Assembly (NCBI GenBank): GCA_031262465.1
Contig: JAISHQ010000060.1
Location: 1 to 33,420 of the forward strand
Source: Rikenellaceae bacterium
GTDB lineage: Bacteria; Bacteroidota; Bacteroidia; Bacteroidales; Rikenellaceae
Direction of reading: 5' to 3'
Length of the DNA stretch: 33,420 nt
Part shown: in pieces, positions 26,447 through 33,420 of the stretch
How positions within the stretch are numbered: the stretch's first letter is position 1
Layout: every line of letters starts with the position of its first letter
The notes under the pieces: model-generated
Database searches by the model: none
The model's input: the letters and a program-made list of their open reading frames with translations, nothing else
What the model was told of the DNA's origin: nothing
Position numbers and translations under genes: made by a program

Positions 26447-27652
26447 ATGCAGATTCTCAATAATTTATTTGAAATGACAGCGTTCAGCAACATCGCCGAA
26501 AACCCGGCGATCCTGCTGATGTTCCTGCTGGCCTTTGTCCTCCTCTATTTGGGGATCAAAAAGGGCTATGAACCGCTGTTGCTGGTGCCGATCGGTTTCG
26601 GCGTGCTGTTGGCCAACTTCCCCGGTGGGGAGATGGGCGTTGTTCAGGCGACCGACGAGAACGGGATCATGCACATGAGCCTGCTCGAAATCGCTCACGA
26701 TTACGGCATCATGAACTACCTCTATTACTCGCTGATTAAGACCGGGTTACTCCCGCCGCTGATCTTCATGGGGGTAGGGGCCATGACCGACTTCGGCCCG
26801 CTGTTGCGTAACTTGCGGCTGGCCATCTTCGGCGCGGCCGCTCAGGTCGGCATCTTCGCCACGCTGTTGGTGGCTGTGCTTATGGGATTCACCTTGCAAG
26901 AAGCGGCCTCACTCGGGATCATCGGGGGAGCCGACGGCCCGACGGCTATTTTCACCACGATCAAACTGGCTCCGCACCTGTTGGGGCCGATCGCTATTGC
27001 GGCTTACTCTTACATGGCCCTTGTGCCGGTCATCATTCCGCTGGTCGTTAAGCTGACCTGCTCGCGGAAAGAGCTGATGATTAACATGAAGGAGCAAGAA
27101 AAACTCTACCCGTCGAAATCTGAAATCAAAAATATGCGGGTGGCCAAAATCATCTTCCCGCTCTTCGTCGGTACGTTGGTCGGCATCCTTGTTCCGTCGG
27201 CGGTTCCGCTGGTCGGGATGTTGATGTTCGGTAACTTGGTCAAAGAGATCGGCACAGCGACTTCGCGCCTCTTCGATGCCGCCTCGAACACGATCATGAA
27301 CGTGGCCACCGTCCTGTTGGGCCTCTGCGTGGGCGCAACGATGACCGTCGAAGCCTTCCTGAATTGGCAAACGATCGGCATCGTGGTCGGCGGGTTCCTC
27401 GCCTTTGCGATCTCCATCGCCGGGGGTATCTTTATGGTGAAATTTATCAACCTCTTCACCAAGAAGAAGATCAACCCGCTTATCGGAGCCACCGGGCTGA
27501 GTGCCGTACCCATGGCCTCGCGCGTGGCCAACGACATCGCTATCAAATACGACCCGCGCAACCACCTGTTGCAATACGCCATGTCGAGCAACATCTCCGG
27601 GGTAATCGGCTCAGCCGTCGCCGCCGGGGTGCTCATCACCTTCCTCAGTTAG
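26447..27652 (+). CDS. oadB: Oxaloacetate decarboxylase beta subunit (sodium pump)
   Basis: Integral membrane subunit that decarboxylates carboxybiotin and exports sodium ions. It has 401 residues and about nine to eleven hydrophobic segments. The family's conserved regions are present: FMGVGAMTDFGPLL, SLGIIGGADGPTAIF with its conserved Asp, and GATGLSAVPMASRV near the C-terminus. Its ATG lies 29 nt after the oadA stop, so oadG-A-B form one unit. A strong terminator follows 24 nt downstream. The same subunit is used by methylmalonyl-CoA and glutaconyl-CoA decarboxylases, so substrate is set by the alpha subunit. Confidence 0.94.
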   Translation: MQILNNLFEMTAFSNIAENPAILLMFLLAFVLLYLGIKKGYEPLLLVPIGFGVLLANFPGGEMGVVQATDENGIMHMSLLEIAHDYGIMNYLYYSLIKTGLLPPLIFMGVGAMTDFGPLLRNLRLAIFGAAAQVGIFATLLVAVLMGFTLQEAASLGIIGGADGPTAIFTTIKLAPHLLGPIAIAAYSYMALVPVIIPLVVKLTCSRKELMINMKEQEKLYPSKSEIKNMRVAKIIFPLFVGTLVGILVPSAVPLVGMLMFGNLVKEIGTATSRLFDAASNTIMNVATVLLGLCVGATMTVEAFLNWQTIGIVVGGFLAFAISIAGGIFMVKFINLFTKKKINPLIGATGLSAVPMASRVANDIAIKYDPRNHLLQYAMSSNISGVIGSAVAAGVLITFLS

Positions 27653-27676
27653 GAGAGCTGACACCTAACTTACACG

Positions 27677-27715
27677 AAACCCCCTCATGCAAGTTTGCAT
27701 GAGGGGGTTTGTTTT
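27677..27715 (+). terminator. oad operon terminator (likely bidirectional)
   Basis: A perfect 16-bp stem AAACCCCCTCATGCAA / TTGCATGAGGGGGTTT around GT, followed by GTTTT. It begins 24 nt after the oadB stop. Confidence 0.92.
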
Positions 27716-27773
27716 AACAGCCTGTGACTGTTCTTTTCAGCCTCCGACTGCCGCTTTTAGAAAGCGGCGCAAA

Positions 27774-28162
27774 TCGTCGCCTTTTGTAAAAGGCGACACC
27801 GAAAACTTTTGTGCTTGTCTTTGCAGGGCGATCATCCCTTCAGGAATTTCGTCCTGAAAATCCATTCTGCAACAGTGTATTGGGGATTCAACCTTTCTGC
27901 AATAATGTGGTCTCCTTGAGACTCATTTCGTCCCACTATTTATCTGAAGTTGAATCCAATAAAACTGAATGGCCGTTGAGTTTTCAGGGCGGAAACATTC
28001 ACTCCGCAGGAGATGAATGTCTCTTGTGCGGGACACTCCTGCTCACGCTTGCGTGAAAGCTAAGGGGTGTCTCGTACAAGAGGATTATTCCCGCAGGGAA
28101 TTTTCGCCCTGCAAAGACAAGCAGAAAAGTTTTTGGGGCGCCTTTTTTCAAAAAGGCGCGAT
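27774..28162 (+). repeat. Highly structured ~390-bp inverted-repeat element
   Basis: Outer hairpins sit at 27776-27797 (GTCGCCTTTT/AAAAGGCGAC) and 28138-28159 (GCGCCTTTTT/AAAAAGGCGC). Next to them are 30-bp terminal inverted repeats, 27802-27831 and 28104-28133, differing at one position. Inside are further hairpins: TTCAGGA/TCCTGAA (27839-27858), ATTGG..ATTCAAC with GTTGAATCCAAT (27879-27960), GTCTC/GAGAC (27910-27922), ACATTCACTCC/GGAGATGAATGT (27995-28020), a 62-nt hairpin (28021-28082) and TTCCC/GGGAA (28088-28100). No ORF is convincing. It lies between terminators of the convergent oadB and mdh genes. It may be a mobile palindromic element or a structured RNA; strand is set to plus because the wobble pairs favour that strand. 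Confidence 0.7.
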
Positions 28163-28199
28163 GGTTCTCTAAGAACAGTCGAAGGCGGGATTCTAAAAG

Positions 28200-28229
28200 A
28201 ACCGCCCGTGGCAAATGCCACGGGCGGTT
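28200..28229 (-). terminator. gcvH-mdh terminator
   Basis: A perfect 14-bp stem AACCGCCCGTGGCA / TGCCACGGGCGGTT with a 2-nt centre. On the minus strand it is followed by CTTTTAG, and it lies 23 nt beyond the mdh stop. Confidence 0.88.
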
Positions 28230-28252
28230 TGGTGTTTAGGCATTGATTGTGA

Positions 28253-29197
28253 CTACAACGCGCCGATTTCTTTGAGAACGGCGTTGGTTTTGCGGACGGC
28301 TTCGGCGCTCTTTTCAAAGGCGGCCTGTTCGTCGGCGGTCAGTTTGACTTCGAGGATTTTTTCGATCCCGTTGCGCCCGATCACGGCAGGAACGCCGATG
28401 CAGATGTCGCTCTGCCCGTATTCGCCTTCGAGCGAAACGCAGGAGGGAACCACTTTTTTCTGGTCGTTCAGGATCGACTCGACCACATAAGCGGCGGCCG
28501 CGCCGGGAGCGTACCAAGCCGAGGTACCCAACAGGCCGGTCAGCGTCGCGCCACCCACCATCGTGTCGGCGGCCACTTTTTCAAGCGTGGCGGCATCGGC
28601 AAATTCCGACACCGGAATCCCTTTGTAGGTCGCCTTGCTCACGAGCGGAATCATCGTCGTGTCGCCGTGTCCGCCAATCACCATGCCTTCGATCTCGTTC
28701 GAGTTGGCATTCAGCGCCTTGCTCAGGTAACATTTGAAACGCGCGCTGTCCAATGCTCCCCCCATCCCGAAGATTCGGTTGCGCGGAAGCCCCAAAATTT
28801 TGCTGGCCAGGTAGGTCATCGTATCCATCGGGTTGCTGACCATCAGGATGATCGCGTTGGGCGAATATTTCAGCACATTTTCAGCCACATTTTTCACGAT
28901 ACCGGCGTTGGTTCCGATCAAATCTTCGCGACTCATGCCCGGCTTGCGGGGAATCCCCGAGGTGATGACCACCACATCCGAGTTAGCTGTTTTCGAATAA
29001 TCGTTGGTGATGCCCAACAGATTGGTGTCGAAATCCATCAGCGTGGCCGTCTGGAAAATATCCAGCATTTTGCCTTCGGCCAACCCCTCTTTGATGTCCA
29101 ACAAGACCAACTCGCTGGCAATCTGACGTGTGGCAATCACATTTGCGCAGGTGGCACCCACGTTGCCCGCACCTACGACTGTTACTTTGTTTCCCAT
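28253..29197 (-). CDS. mdh: Malate dehydrogenase (LDH-like class)
   Basis: Interconverts malate and oxaloacetate with NAD(H). In 314 residues: the Rossmann motif GAGNVGATCA (9-18), Asp34 for NAD binding, the substrate Arg pair in IPRKPGMSR (about 84 and 90) that marks malate rather than lactate specificity, the catalytic Asp150/Arg153 and His177 in GGHGDTTMIP. Length is standard. It lies 25 nt downstream of gcvH and is probably cotranscribed with it. Convergent with the oad operon, whose product uses oxaloacetate, so the two loci may form a malate-to-pyruvate node. Confidence 0.96.
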   Translation of the reverse strand: MGNKVTVVGAGNVGATCANVIATRQIASELVLLDIKEGLAEGKMLDIFQTATLMDFDTNLLGITNDYSKTANSDVVVITSGIPRKPGMSREDLIGTNAGIVKNVAENVLKYSPNAIILMVSNPMDTMTYLASKILGLPRNRIFGMGGALDSARFKCYLSKALNANSNEIEGMVIGGHGDTTMIPLVSKATYKGIPVSEFADAATLEKVAADTMVGGATLTGLLGTSAWYAPGAAAAYVVESILNDQKKVVPSCVSLEGEYGQSDICIGVPAVIGRNGIEKILEVKLTADEQAAFEKSAEAVRKTNAVLKEIGAL

Positions 29198-29222
29198 TTC
29201 AACTTATGTATTTAGTTCGTTA

Positions 29223-29600
29223 TTAGCCTATTAGTGCTTTGTATTGCTCTGCCGAAAGCAGTTCGTCCAACTGGCTGGAATCCGACATTTTGACCTTGAC
29301 GATCCATCCCTCACCATAAGGGTCTTTGTTGACCGTCTCCGGCGCGTCGTTCAGTGCCTCGTTGAAGGCCAAAATCTCGGCATCGACCGGCAAAAAAACG
29401 TCCGAGACCGTCTTCACGGCCTCGACCGTGCCAAAAACAGCCTCGCGCGCCAACGTCTCGCCAACGGTGGTAACATCCAGAAAGACAATGTCTCCCAATT
29501 GGCTTTGCGCAAAATCGGTGATGCCGACCAAGGCCTCGTCGCCCTCGGCTTTGATCCATTCGTGGTCTTTCGAATACTTCAGATTTTCAGGTACGTTCAT
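29223..29600 (-). CDS. gcvH: Glycine cleavage system H protein
   Basis: Lipoyl carrier of glycine cleavage: it shuttles the aminomethyl group between the P, T and L proteins. The 125-residue length is normal. The lipoylation site is Lys63 in [13 protein letters not shown], and the N-terminal [10 protein letters not shown] is the family signature. No gcvP, gcvT or lipoate gene is nearby, so the partners are encoded elsewhere. Instead mdh follows, an unusual pairing that might only reflect shared expression. Transcribed from a TAnnTTTG promoter divergent from the AraC gene. Confidence 0.96.
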   Translation of the reverse strand: MNVPENLKYSKDHEWIKAEGDEALVGITDFAQSQLGDIVFLDVTTVGETLAREAVFGTVEAVKTVSDVFLPVDAEILAFNEALNDAPETVNKDPYGEGWIVKVKMSDSSQLDELLSAEQYKALIG

Positions 29601-29670
29601 ATCCTTGTTAATTTACTAACAGTAAAACCGCTTAAAAAAGGGAGATGATCCCCTGCTCAAAAAGCCGTTT

Positions 29671-29678
29671 CAAAGGTA
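29671..29678 (-). promoter_or_regulatory. gcvH-mdh -7 box
   Basis: TACCTTTG on the minus strand matches TAnnTTTG, about 70 nt before the gcvH start. A T-run lies 19 nt upstream in place of TTG. A C/T-rich hairpin (CTTTTTTC / GAGAAAAAAG, 29683-29704) separates it from the divergent AraC promoter and could be a regulator site. Confidence 0.6.
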
Positions 29679-29733
29679 AGGTCTTTTTTCCGGGAGAAAA
29701 AAGATTTTTGTAGAAATTTTCACCCGAAATCAT

Positions 29734-29741
29734 TATATTTG
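29734..29741 (+). promoter_or_regulatory. AraC gene -7 box
   Basis: TATATTTG matches TAnnTTTG, 17 nt before the ATG at 29759. The nearest TTTTG (29706-29710) is 23 nt upstream, a longer than usual spacing. Confidence 0.55.
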
Positions 29742-29758
29742 AATCTAAACTCATTGCG

Positions 29759-30664
29759 ATGAAAACGTGCACCACACCGGAATACACCTGTTTCTCAAAG
29801 TATCCGGTCATCAACGACACCGATTTTTACTGGGGGCTGGCCGTTGCCGCGGCCGGATACCGCCGGATGTACCGCGTCGAGACCTATCCGCCCAACGATC
29901 AGCCCACAGAATACTTTTTCGACAGCACTAAAGGCCGCGTCTTGGGTGAGTACCAACTGCTGACCATCACGCGGGGAAGCGGCTCGTTCCAATCGAAACA
30001 TGTGCCACCGACCACCGTCAAAGAGGGCGACATGATCCTGTTGTTCCCCGGCGAGTGGCACACCTATCGCCCCAACGAGCGAACCGGTTGGGACGAATAT
30101 TGGGTGGGATTCAAAGGGCCAATCATCGACGGGCTGGTTAAATCGGGATTTTTCAAAGTCACCCAACCGATTTATTCGATCGGGGTCAACGAATTGGTCA
30201 TTACCTTGTACAACCGGATTTTGGAGGTCGCCGACGAAGAAAAAACCGGCTTTCAGCAAATCTTGGGCGGACTGGTCTATCACCTGCTGAGCCTATTGCA
30301 ATATACACTTAAAAACCAGCAGTTTAACGACAGCGACATCATCAATCGGATCAACCGAGCCAAAATCATCATGCAGGAAAATATTTTCCAGCCGATCGCG
30401 CCGGAGGAGATCGCCGCCCAACTCAACCTGAGCTATTCTTGGTTCCGCCGCGCATTCAAGGAGTACACCGGCTTTTCACCGGCCAAATACATCAGCGAGC
30501 TGAAGCTGAAAAAGGCCAAAACCATGCTCGTCTCCACCCCCAAAAGCATCAAGGAAATATCCATCGCTCTCGGCTTCGAGAACGCCGAATATTTCTCCAC
30601 CTTCTTCAAAAAAATGACAGGCCAAACCCCCATGAATTACCGGAATAAGGTGCCGAAGGCATAA
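29759..30664 (+). CDS. AraC-family transcriptional regulator
   Basis: A 301-residue regulator with an N-terminal cupin-like ligand domain (about 45-165; GRVLGEYQLLTITRGSGSF and GDMILLFPGEWHTYRPNE are typical of AraC_binding) and a C-terminal pair of HTH motifs (about 200-298). The first HTH is in APEEIAAQLNLSYSWFRRAF and the second in SIKEISIALGFENAEYFSTF. The ending GQTPMNYR is a family hallmark. The ligand is unknown; such domains usually bind sugars. It precedes the POT transporter by 79 nt in the same direction and is divergent from gcvH-mdh, so either could be its target. Confidence 0.92.
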   Translation: MKTCTTPEYTCFSKYPVINDTDFYWGLAVAAAGYRRMYRVETYPPNDQPTEYFFDSTKGRVLGEYQLLTITRGSGSFQSKHVPPTTVKEGDMILLFPGEWHTYRPNERTGWDEYWVGFKGPIIDGLVKSGFFKVTQPIYSIGVNELVITLYNRILEVADEEKTGFQQILGGLVYHLLSLLQYTLKNQQFNDSDIINRINRAKIIMQENIFQPIAPEEIAAQLNLSYSWFRRAFKEYTGFSPAKYISELKLKKAKTMLVSTPKSIKEISIALGFENAEYFSTFFKKMTGQTPMNYRNKVPKA

Positions 30665-30743
30665 GACTCAAGAACTTGTTTAGGATTATCCCAAAAATCA
30701 GTAATTTTCCGGCATTACTTAGTTTTTTTAAAACAATAACACA

Positions 30744-32282
30744 ATGAAAGGACATCCCAAAGGACTGATCGGTGCTGCGCTCTCCAACATGGGCGAACGC
30801 TTCGGTTTTTACATCATGATGGCGATTCTGACGCTCTTTTTGGCGTCGAAATTCGGGCTTACCGATGCCCAGGCGTTGGTCATCTATTCGATTTTCTATG
30901 CGCTGATCTATGTATTGGCACTGGTGGGCGGAGTGATCGCCGACCGAACACAGCGATACAAACGGACGATTGTCTGGGGGCTTTTGCTGATGATGACAGG
31001 ATATGCCCTGATTGCGATTCCCACCGCCACGCCGGTCTCCCAAATGGGGCTGATGCTCACGCTCACCTGCTTGGGGTTGCTGGTCATCGCCTTAGGTAAT
31101 GGTTTTTTCAAGGGGAATCTACAAGCCGTCGTCGGCCAGATGTACGACGACACCCGGTACGCCGAAAAGCGGGATACCGGCTTTCAGATCTTTTATATGT
31201 TCATCAACATCGGCGCGCTGTTCGCCCCGTTTATCGCCGTCGGAATCCGCAACTGGTCGTTGCAATCGCACGGTTTTCTCTACAACGCCGACCTACCCAA
31301 GTATGCCCACCAGTTCCTTCAGGGTTCGATCGAGCCGACTGCCATGGGGCGTTTTACGGAGATGGCCAGCGAGGTGAGCCGTACTCCGGTCACCGACCTG
31401 AATGCCTTTGCCGCCGACTACCTGAGTGCCTTTACCACCGGATTCCACTATGCATTTATCGCGGCGGTTGTGTTGATGGCCGTTTCGCTGATGATCTTCC
31501 TTTTTAACCAAAAGAAATTGCCCGACCCTTCGACCAAAAAAGGCATGGAGGCAAAGGCGGCCGACGGAACGGCGGCTCCCATGATGGATACGAAAGAGAT
31601 CAAACAACGGATTTACGCCCTATTTGCCGTCTTTGCCGTTGTGATTTTCTTCTGGTTCTCCTTCCATCAAAATGGTGCGACGCTGACCTATTTTGCCCGC
31701 GATTATACCGATTTGAGCCGCATCGACCTCGATTTAGGCTTTACCCGGATTCAGGGTGCCGAGGTCTTCCAGTCGGTCAATCCGGTGTTGGTCGTCCTGC
31801 TGACCTTCCCGATCATTGGCCTGTTCGCCGCGTTGCGGCGGCGGGGCAAAGAGCCTTCGACCCCGCGCAAGATCGCGATCGGTATGGGGATCGCCGCGCT
31901 GGCCTATATCCTGATGATGTTGGGATCGGTGGGGTTGCCCGACGCGGCCACCCGCGAAGCGATGGGAGGGCTGAGCAACGCGATGCGCGTCACGCCGTGG
32001 CTGTTGACCGGCACCTATTTCATCCTGACCATCGCCGAATTGTTTATCAGTCCGCTCGGGCTTTCGTTCGTCTCGAAAGTTGCCCCACCCCATTTGCAGG
32101 GGTTGATGCAAGGGTGTTGGCTGGCGGCCACGGCAGTCGGCAACCTGTTGGTGATGGTCGGTGGATTCTTCTACGAGTCGCTCCCGCTTTGGGGAACTTG
32201 GCTGGTCTTCGTTTGCGCCTGCGCCCTCTCGATGGGAGCTATGCTGGCTATGGTGAAGTGGCTGGAACGGGTCGCCCGATAA
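30744..32282 (+). CDS. POT/PTR-family proton-dependent oligopeptide transporter
   Basis: A 512-residue major-facilitator protein with about 12-14 transmembrane helices that imports di- and tripeptides with protons. The N-terminal family motif is GERFGFY (about 17-23, a variant of ERFxYY), followed by GGVIADRTQRYKR. The GNGFFKGNLQAVVGQMYD segment is the PTR2 signature region, and FISPLGLSFVSKVAPPHLQGLMQGCW is the C-terminal signature. A long hydrophilic loop (about 255-285) separates the two halves. No clear -7 box was found upstream, so it may be cotranscribed with the AraC gene. Confidence 0.92.
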   Translation: MKGHPKGLIGAALSNMGERFGFYIMMAILTLFLASKFGLTDAQALVIYSIFYALIYVLALVGGVIADRTQRYKRTIVWGLLLMMTGYALIAIPTATPVSQMGLMLTLTCLGLLVIALGNGFFKGNLQAVVGQMYDDTRYAEKRDTGFQIFYMFINIGALFAPFIAVGIRNWSLQSHGFLYNADLPKYAHQFLQGSIEPTAMGRFTEMASEVSRTPVTDLNAFAADYLSAFTTGFHYAFIAAVVLMAVSLMIFLFNQKKLPDPSTKKGMEAKAADGTAAPMMDTKEIKQRIYALFAVFAVVIFFWFSFHQNGATLTYFARDYTDLSRIDLDLGFTRIQGAEVFQSVNPVLVVLLTFPIIGLFAALRRRGKEPSTPRKIAIGMGIAALAYILMMLGSVGLPDAATREAMGGLSNAMRVTPWLLTGTYFILTIAELFISPLGLSFVSKVAPPHLQGLMQGCWLAATAVGNLLVMVGGFFYESLPLWGTWLVFVCACALSMGAMLAMVKWLERVAR

Positions 32283-32335
32283 GTCTTTCCTCTGCATAAC
32301 GCCCCCTCGGTTTTTTAAATCCAAACAATCTTTAA

Positions 32336-32369
32336 AACGAGAAGCGAGCCTCACGGCTCGCTTCTCGTT
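32336..32369. terminator. Shared terminator between the POT and acyl-CoA dehydrogenase genes
   Basis: AACGAGAAGCGAGCC pairs perfectly with GGCTCGCTTCTCGTT around TCAC. On the minus strand it is followed by TTAAAGATTGTTT, on the plus strand by GGATTTTAGG. It serves the convergent gene ends, best on the minus strand. Confidence 0.85.
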
Positions 32370-32415
32370 GGATTTTAGGTTGACTTTCTGTAAAGAGAGT
32401 CGGTTTCGGGTAAAA

Positions 32416-33420
32416 TTAGGCTTCGGCGGGGTGTTCGACCAGGACCATTTTGAAGTTGTCGAGGTCTGAAACCTCGGAAGCCATGATGTAGTCGTACCGG
32501 TTGTGGTTGGCGGCTTCGACCACCTTGAGGTGAACCTCGGCGGAGCGGCGGTACTCGTCGTCAACGGCACCCTGAGTCATCAGCAGGTAGACGGCGATGA
32601 TGTGTGTGGCCATCTCGACCAAACGGCGGGCGTGGAAGTCGAGGTAGGTGGCATCGTTCATCTCGGTAACCCGCGCAACAGCCGCCTCGTATTCTTCACG
32701 CATTTTGACCAGCGGAGCCTTCAGGTGCGACATTTCGGGGCAATAGTCCATTTGCTCATAGGCCTGAATCTGCGCGAGATAAGTTCCCGTGGTCACGTGA
32801 CGGATGGCAGCGACCACCTGCAACTGCGAGGTACCCTCGTAGATGTTGATGATGCGGGCATCGCGGTAGAGGCGTTCGATCGGATAGTCCTTCATGAAGC
32901 CCGATCCGCCGTGGATTTGCACCCCGTCATAAGCCACCTGATTGCAATATTCGCTGCTCATCAGCTTGAGCATCGGCGTGAAAGCGTCTGCCAATTTGGC
33001 GTTATATTTCATCTCGGCGCGCTCTTCCGCTTCGAGTTTCCGCTCTTTGGAGATCGCGTCGTAGGTTTTGTACATCTCCACAAAACGGGTCGTTTCGTAA
33101 AGCATCGCCCGGCTGGCCTGCAATTTGGCCTTCATCAGGGTCAGCATTTCGTACACCGCCGGGAACTCGATGATCGGGTGGCCGAACTGTTGCCGTTCGT
33201 GGGCGTATTTAAGTGCTTCACGATAAGCCGCTTCCGACAGGCCGGTAGCCTGCGCGCCGATCCCCAGACGAGCGGCGTTCATCAGCGCCATCACGTATTT
33301 GATCAGCCCCATTTTGCGGTCGCCGACCAATTTGGCCGGGGCGTTGGTGAAGACCAATTCGCAAGTCGGCGAGCCTTTGATCCCCATTTTATTCTCGATG
33401 CGGCGCACTTTGGTGGCGTT
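32416..33420 (-). CDS. Acyl-CoA dehydrogenase, C-terminal part (runs off the right edge)
   Basis: 334 residues of a longer FAD enzyme whose N-terminus lies outside the window; the frame stays open to the last base. It oxidises acyl-CoA to enoyl-CoA and passes electrons to ETF. Visible are the middle-domain end (CELVFTNAPAKLVG), the helical C-terminal domain with YAHERQQFGHPI and QIHGGSGFMKDYPIER, and the catalytic Glu in NIYEGTSQLQ. About 125 extra residues after that site form the helical extension found in longer members of the family. The internal GTG at 33408 is not a start. Confidence 0.93.
   Translation of the reverse strand, partial: NATKVRRIENKMGIKGSPTCELVFTNAPAKLVGDRKMGLIKYVMALMNAARLGIGAQATGLSEAAYREALKYAHERQQFGHPIIEFPAVYEMLTLMKAKLQASRAMLYETTRFVEMYKTYDAISKERKLEAEERAEMKYNAKLADAFTPMLKLMSSEYCNQVAYDGVQIHGGSGFMKDYPIERLYRDARIINIYEGTSQLQVVAAIRHVTTGTYLAQIQAYEQMDYCPEMSHLKAPLVKMREEYEAAVARVTEMNDATYLDFHARRLVEMATHIIAVYLLMTQGAVDDEYRRSAEVHLKVVEAANHNRYDYIMASEVSDLDNFKMVLVEHPAEA

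Noticed and set aside
27811-28056. 81-codon plus-strand frame and overlapping minus frames in the structured element
   Set aside because: They are composed of hairpin arms and lack a family match or a plausible start signal.
32416-33408. GTG 33408 as the start of the acyl-CoA dehydrogenase
   Set aside because: The frame is open to the window edge and the residues before it continue the conserved middle domain; the gene is simply cut by the window.

Overview
The window reads as a chromosome segment of a fairly GC-rich member of the Bacteroidales, plausibly a Rikenellaceae/Alistipes-like gut bacterium. That placement is inferred from gene families and promoter style; no taxonomic marker gene is present. 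Three things support it. Many gene starts are preceded by the Bacteroidetes -7 box TAnnTTTG, several with TTG/TTTG about 19-20 nt upstream. Families typical of the phylum are present (WbqC, OstA-like protein, IntDOT-like integrase). The rsfS-ftsH-cdsA-psd order is also familiar from this group.

Layout. 1-1.7 kb: the end of an integrative element that continues to the left (HTH protein fragment, tyrosine integrase), then a gene-free stretch rich in inverted repeats where a junction may lie. 1.7-3.3 kb: an EamA exporter and a WbqC protein, divergently transcribed from overlapping palindromic promoters. 3.3-5.65 kb: a minus-strand trio made of a degenerate receiver, a membrane-anchored HEAT-like protein and a GT2-like membrane protein without its DxD motif. 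The last of these ends inside a 161-bp MITE-like element. 6-10 kb: rsfS-ftsH-cdsA-psd operon (ribosome silencing, membrane proteolysis, phospholipid synthesis). 10-14.8 kb: envelope operon of a PPIase-like lipoprotein, a SurA-like chaperone and an OstA-like protein carrying a long DSL-repeat insert. 14.8-18.7 kb: lon-tsaE-CPBP protease. 18.9-21.6 kb: valS. 21.7-23.9 kb: an SLC12-like transporter. 24.1-27.7 kb: oadG-oadA-oadB sodium-pumping decarboxylase. 28.2-29.6 kb: gcvH-mdh on the minus strand. 29.8-32.3 kb: AraC regulator and POT peptide transporter. 32.4 kb to the end: an acyl-CoA dehydrogenase running off the right edge.

Most genes are core housekeeping. The novelty lies in the intergenic DNA. 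(1) Two intercistronic elements (15688-15812 and 24382-24503) share an almost identical ~90-bp core but have completely different flanking arms. In each copy the arms are complementary to one another, and both copies start at the upstream gene's stop codon in the same sense orientation. (2) A ~390-bp element (27774-28162) between convergent oadB and mdh has 30-bp inverted repeats and about eight internal hairpins. The mismatches in its longest internal stem are all G-U wobbles on the plus strand. (3) A MITE with TAA flanks supplies the C-terminus of one gene and abuts the stop of its convergent neighbour. The pseudo-receiver/HEAT/pseudo-GT2 trio is the best candidate for an undescribed protein system.

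Metabolically, malate dehydrogenase and the Oad pump make a malate-oxaloacetate-pyruvate node that could generate a sodium gradient. No rRNA, tRNA or CRISPR array was seen.
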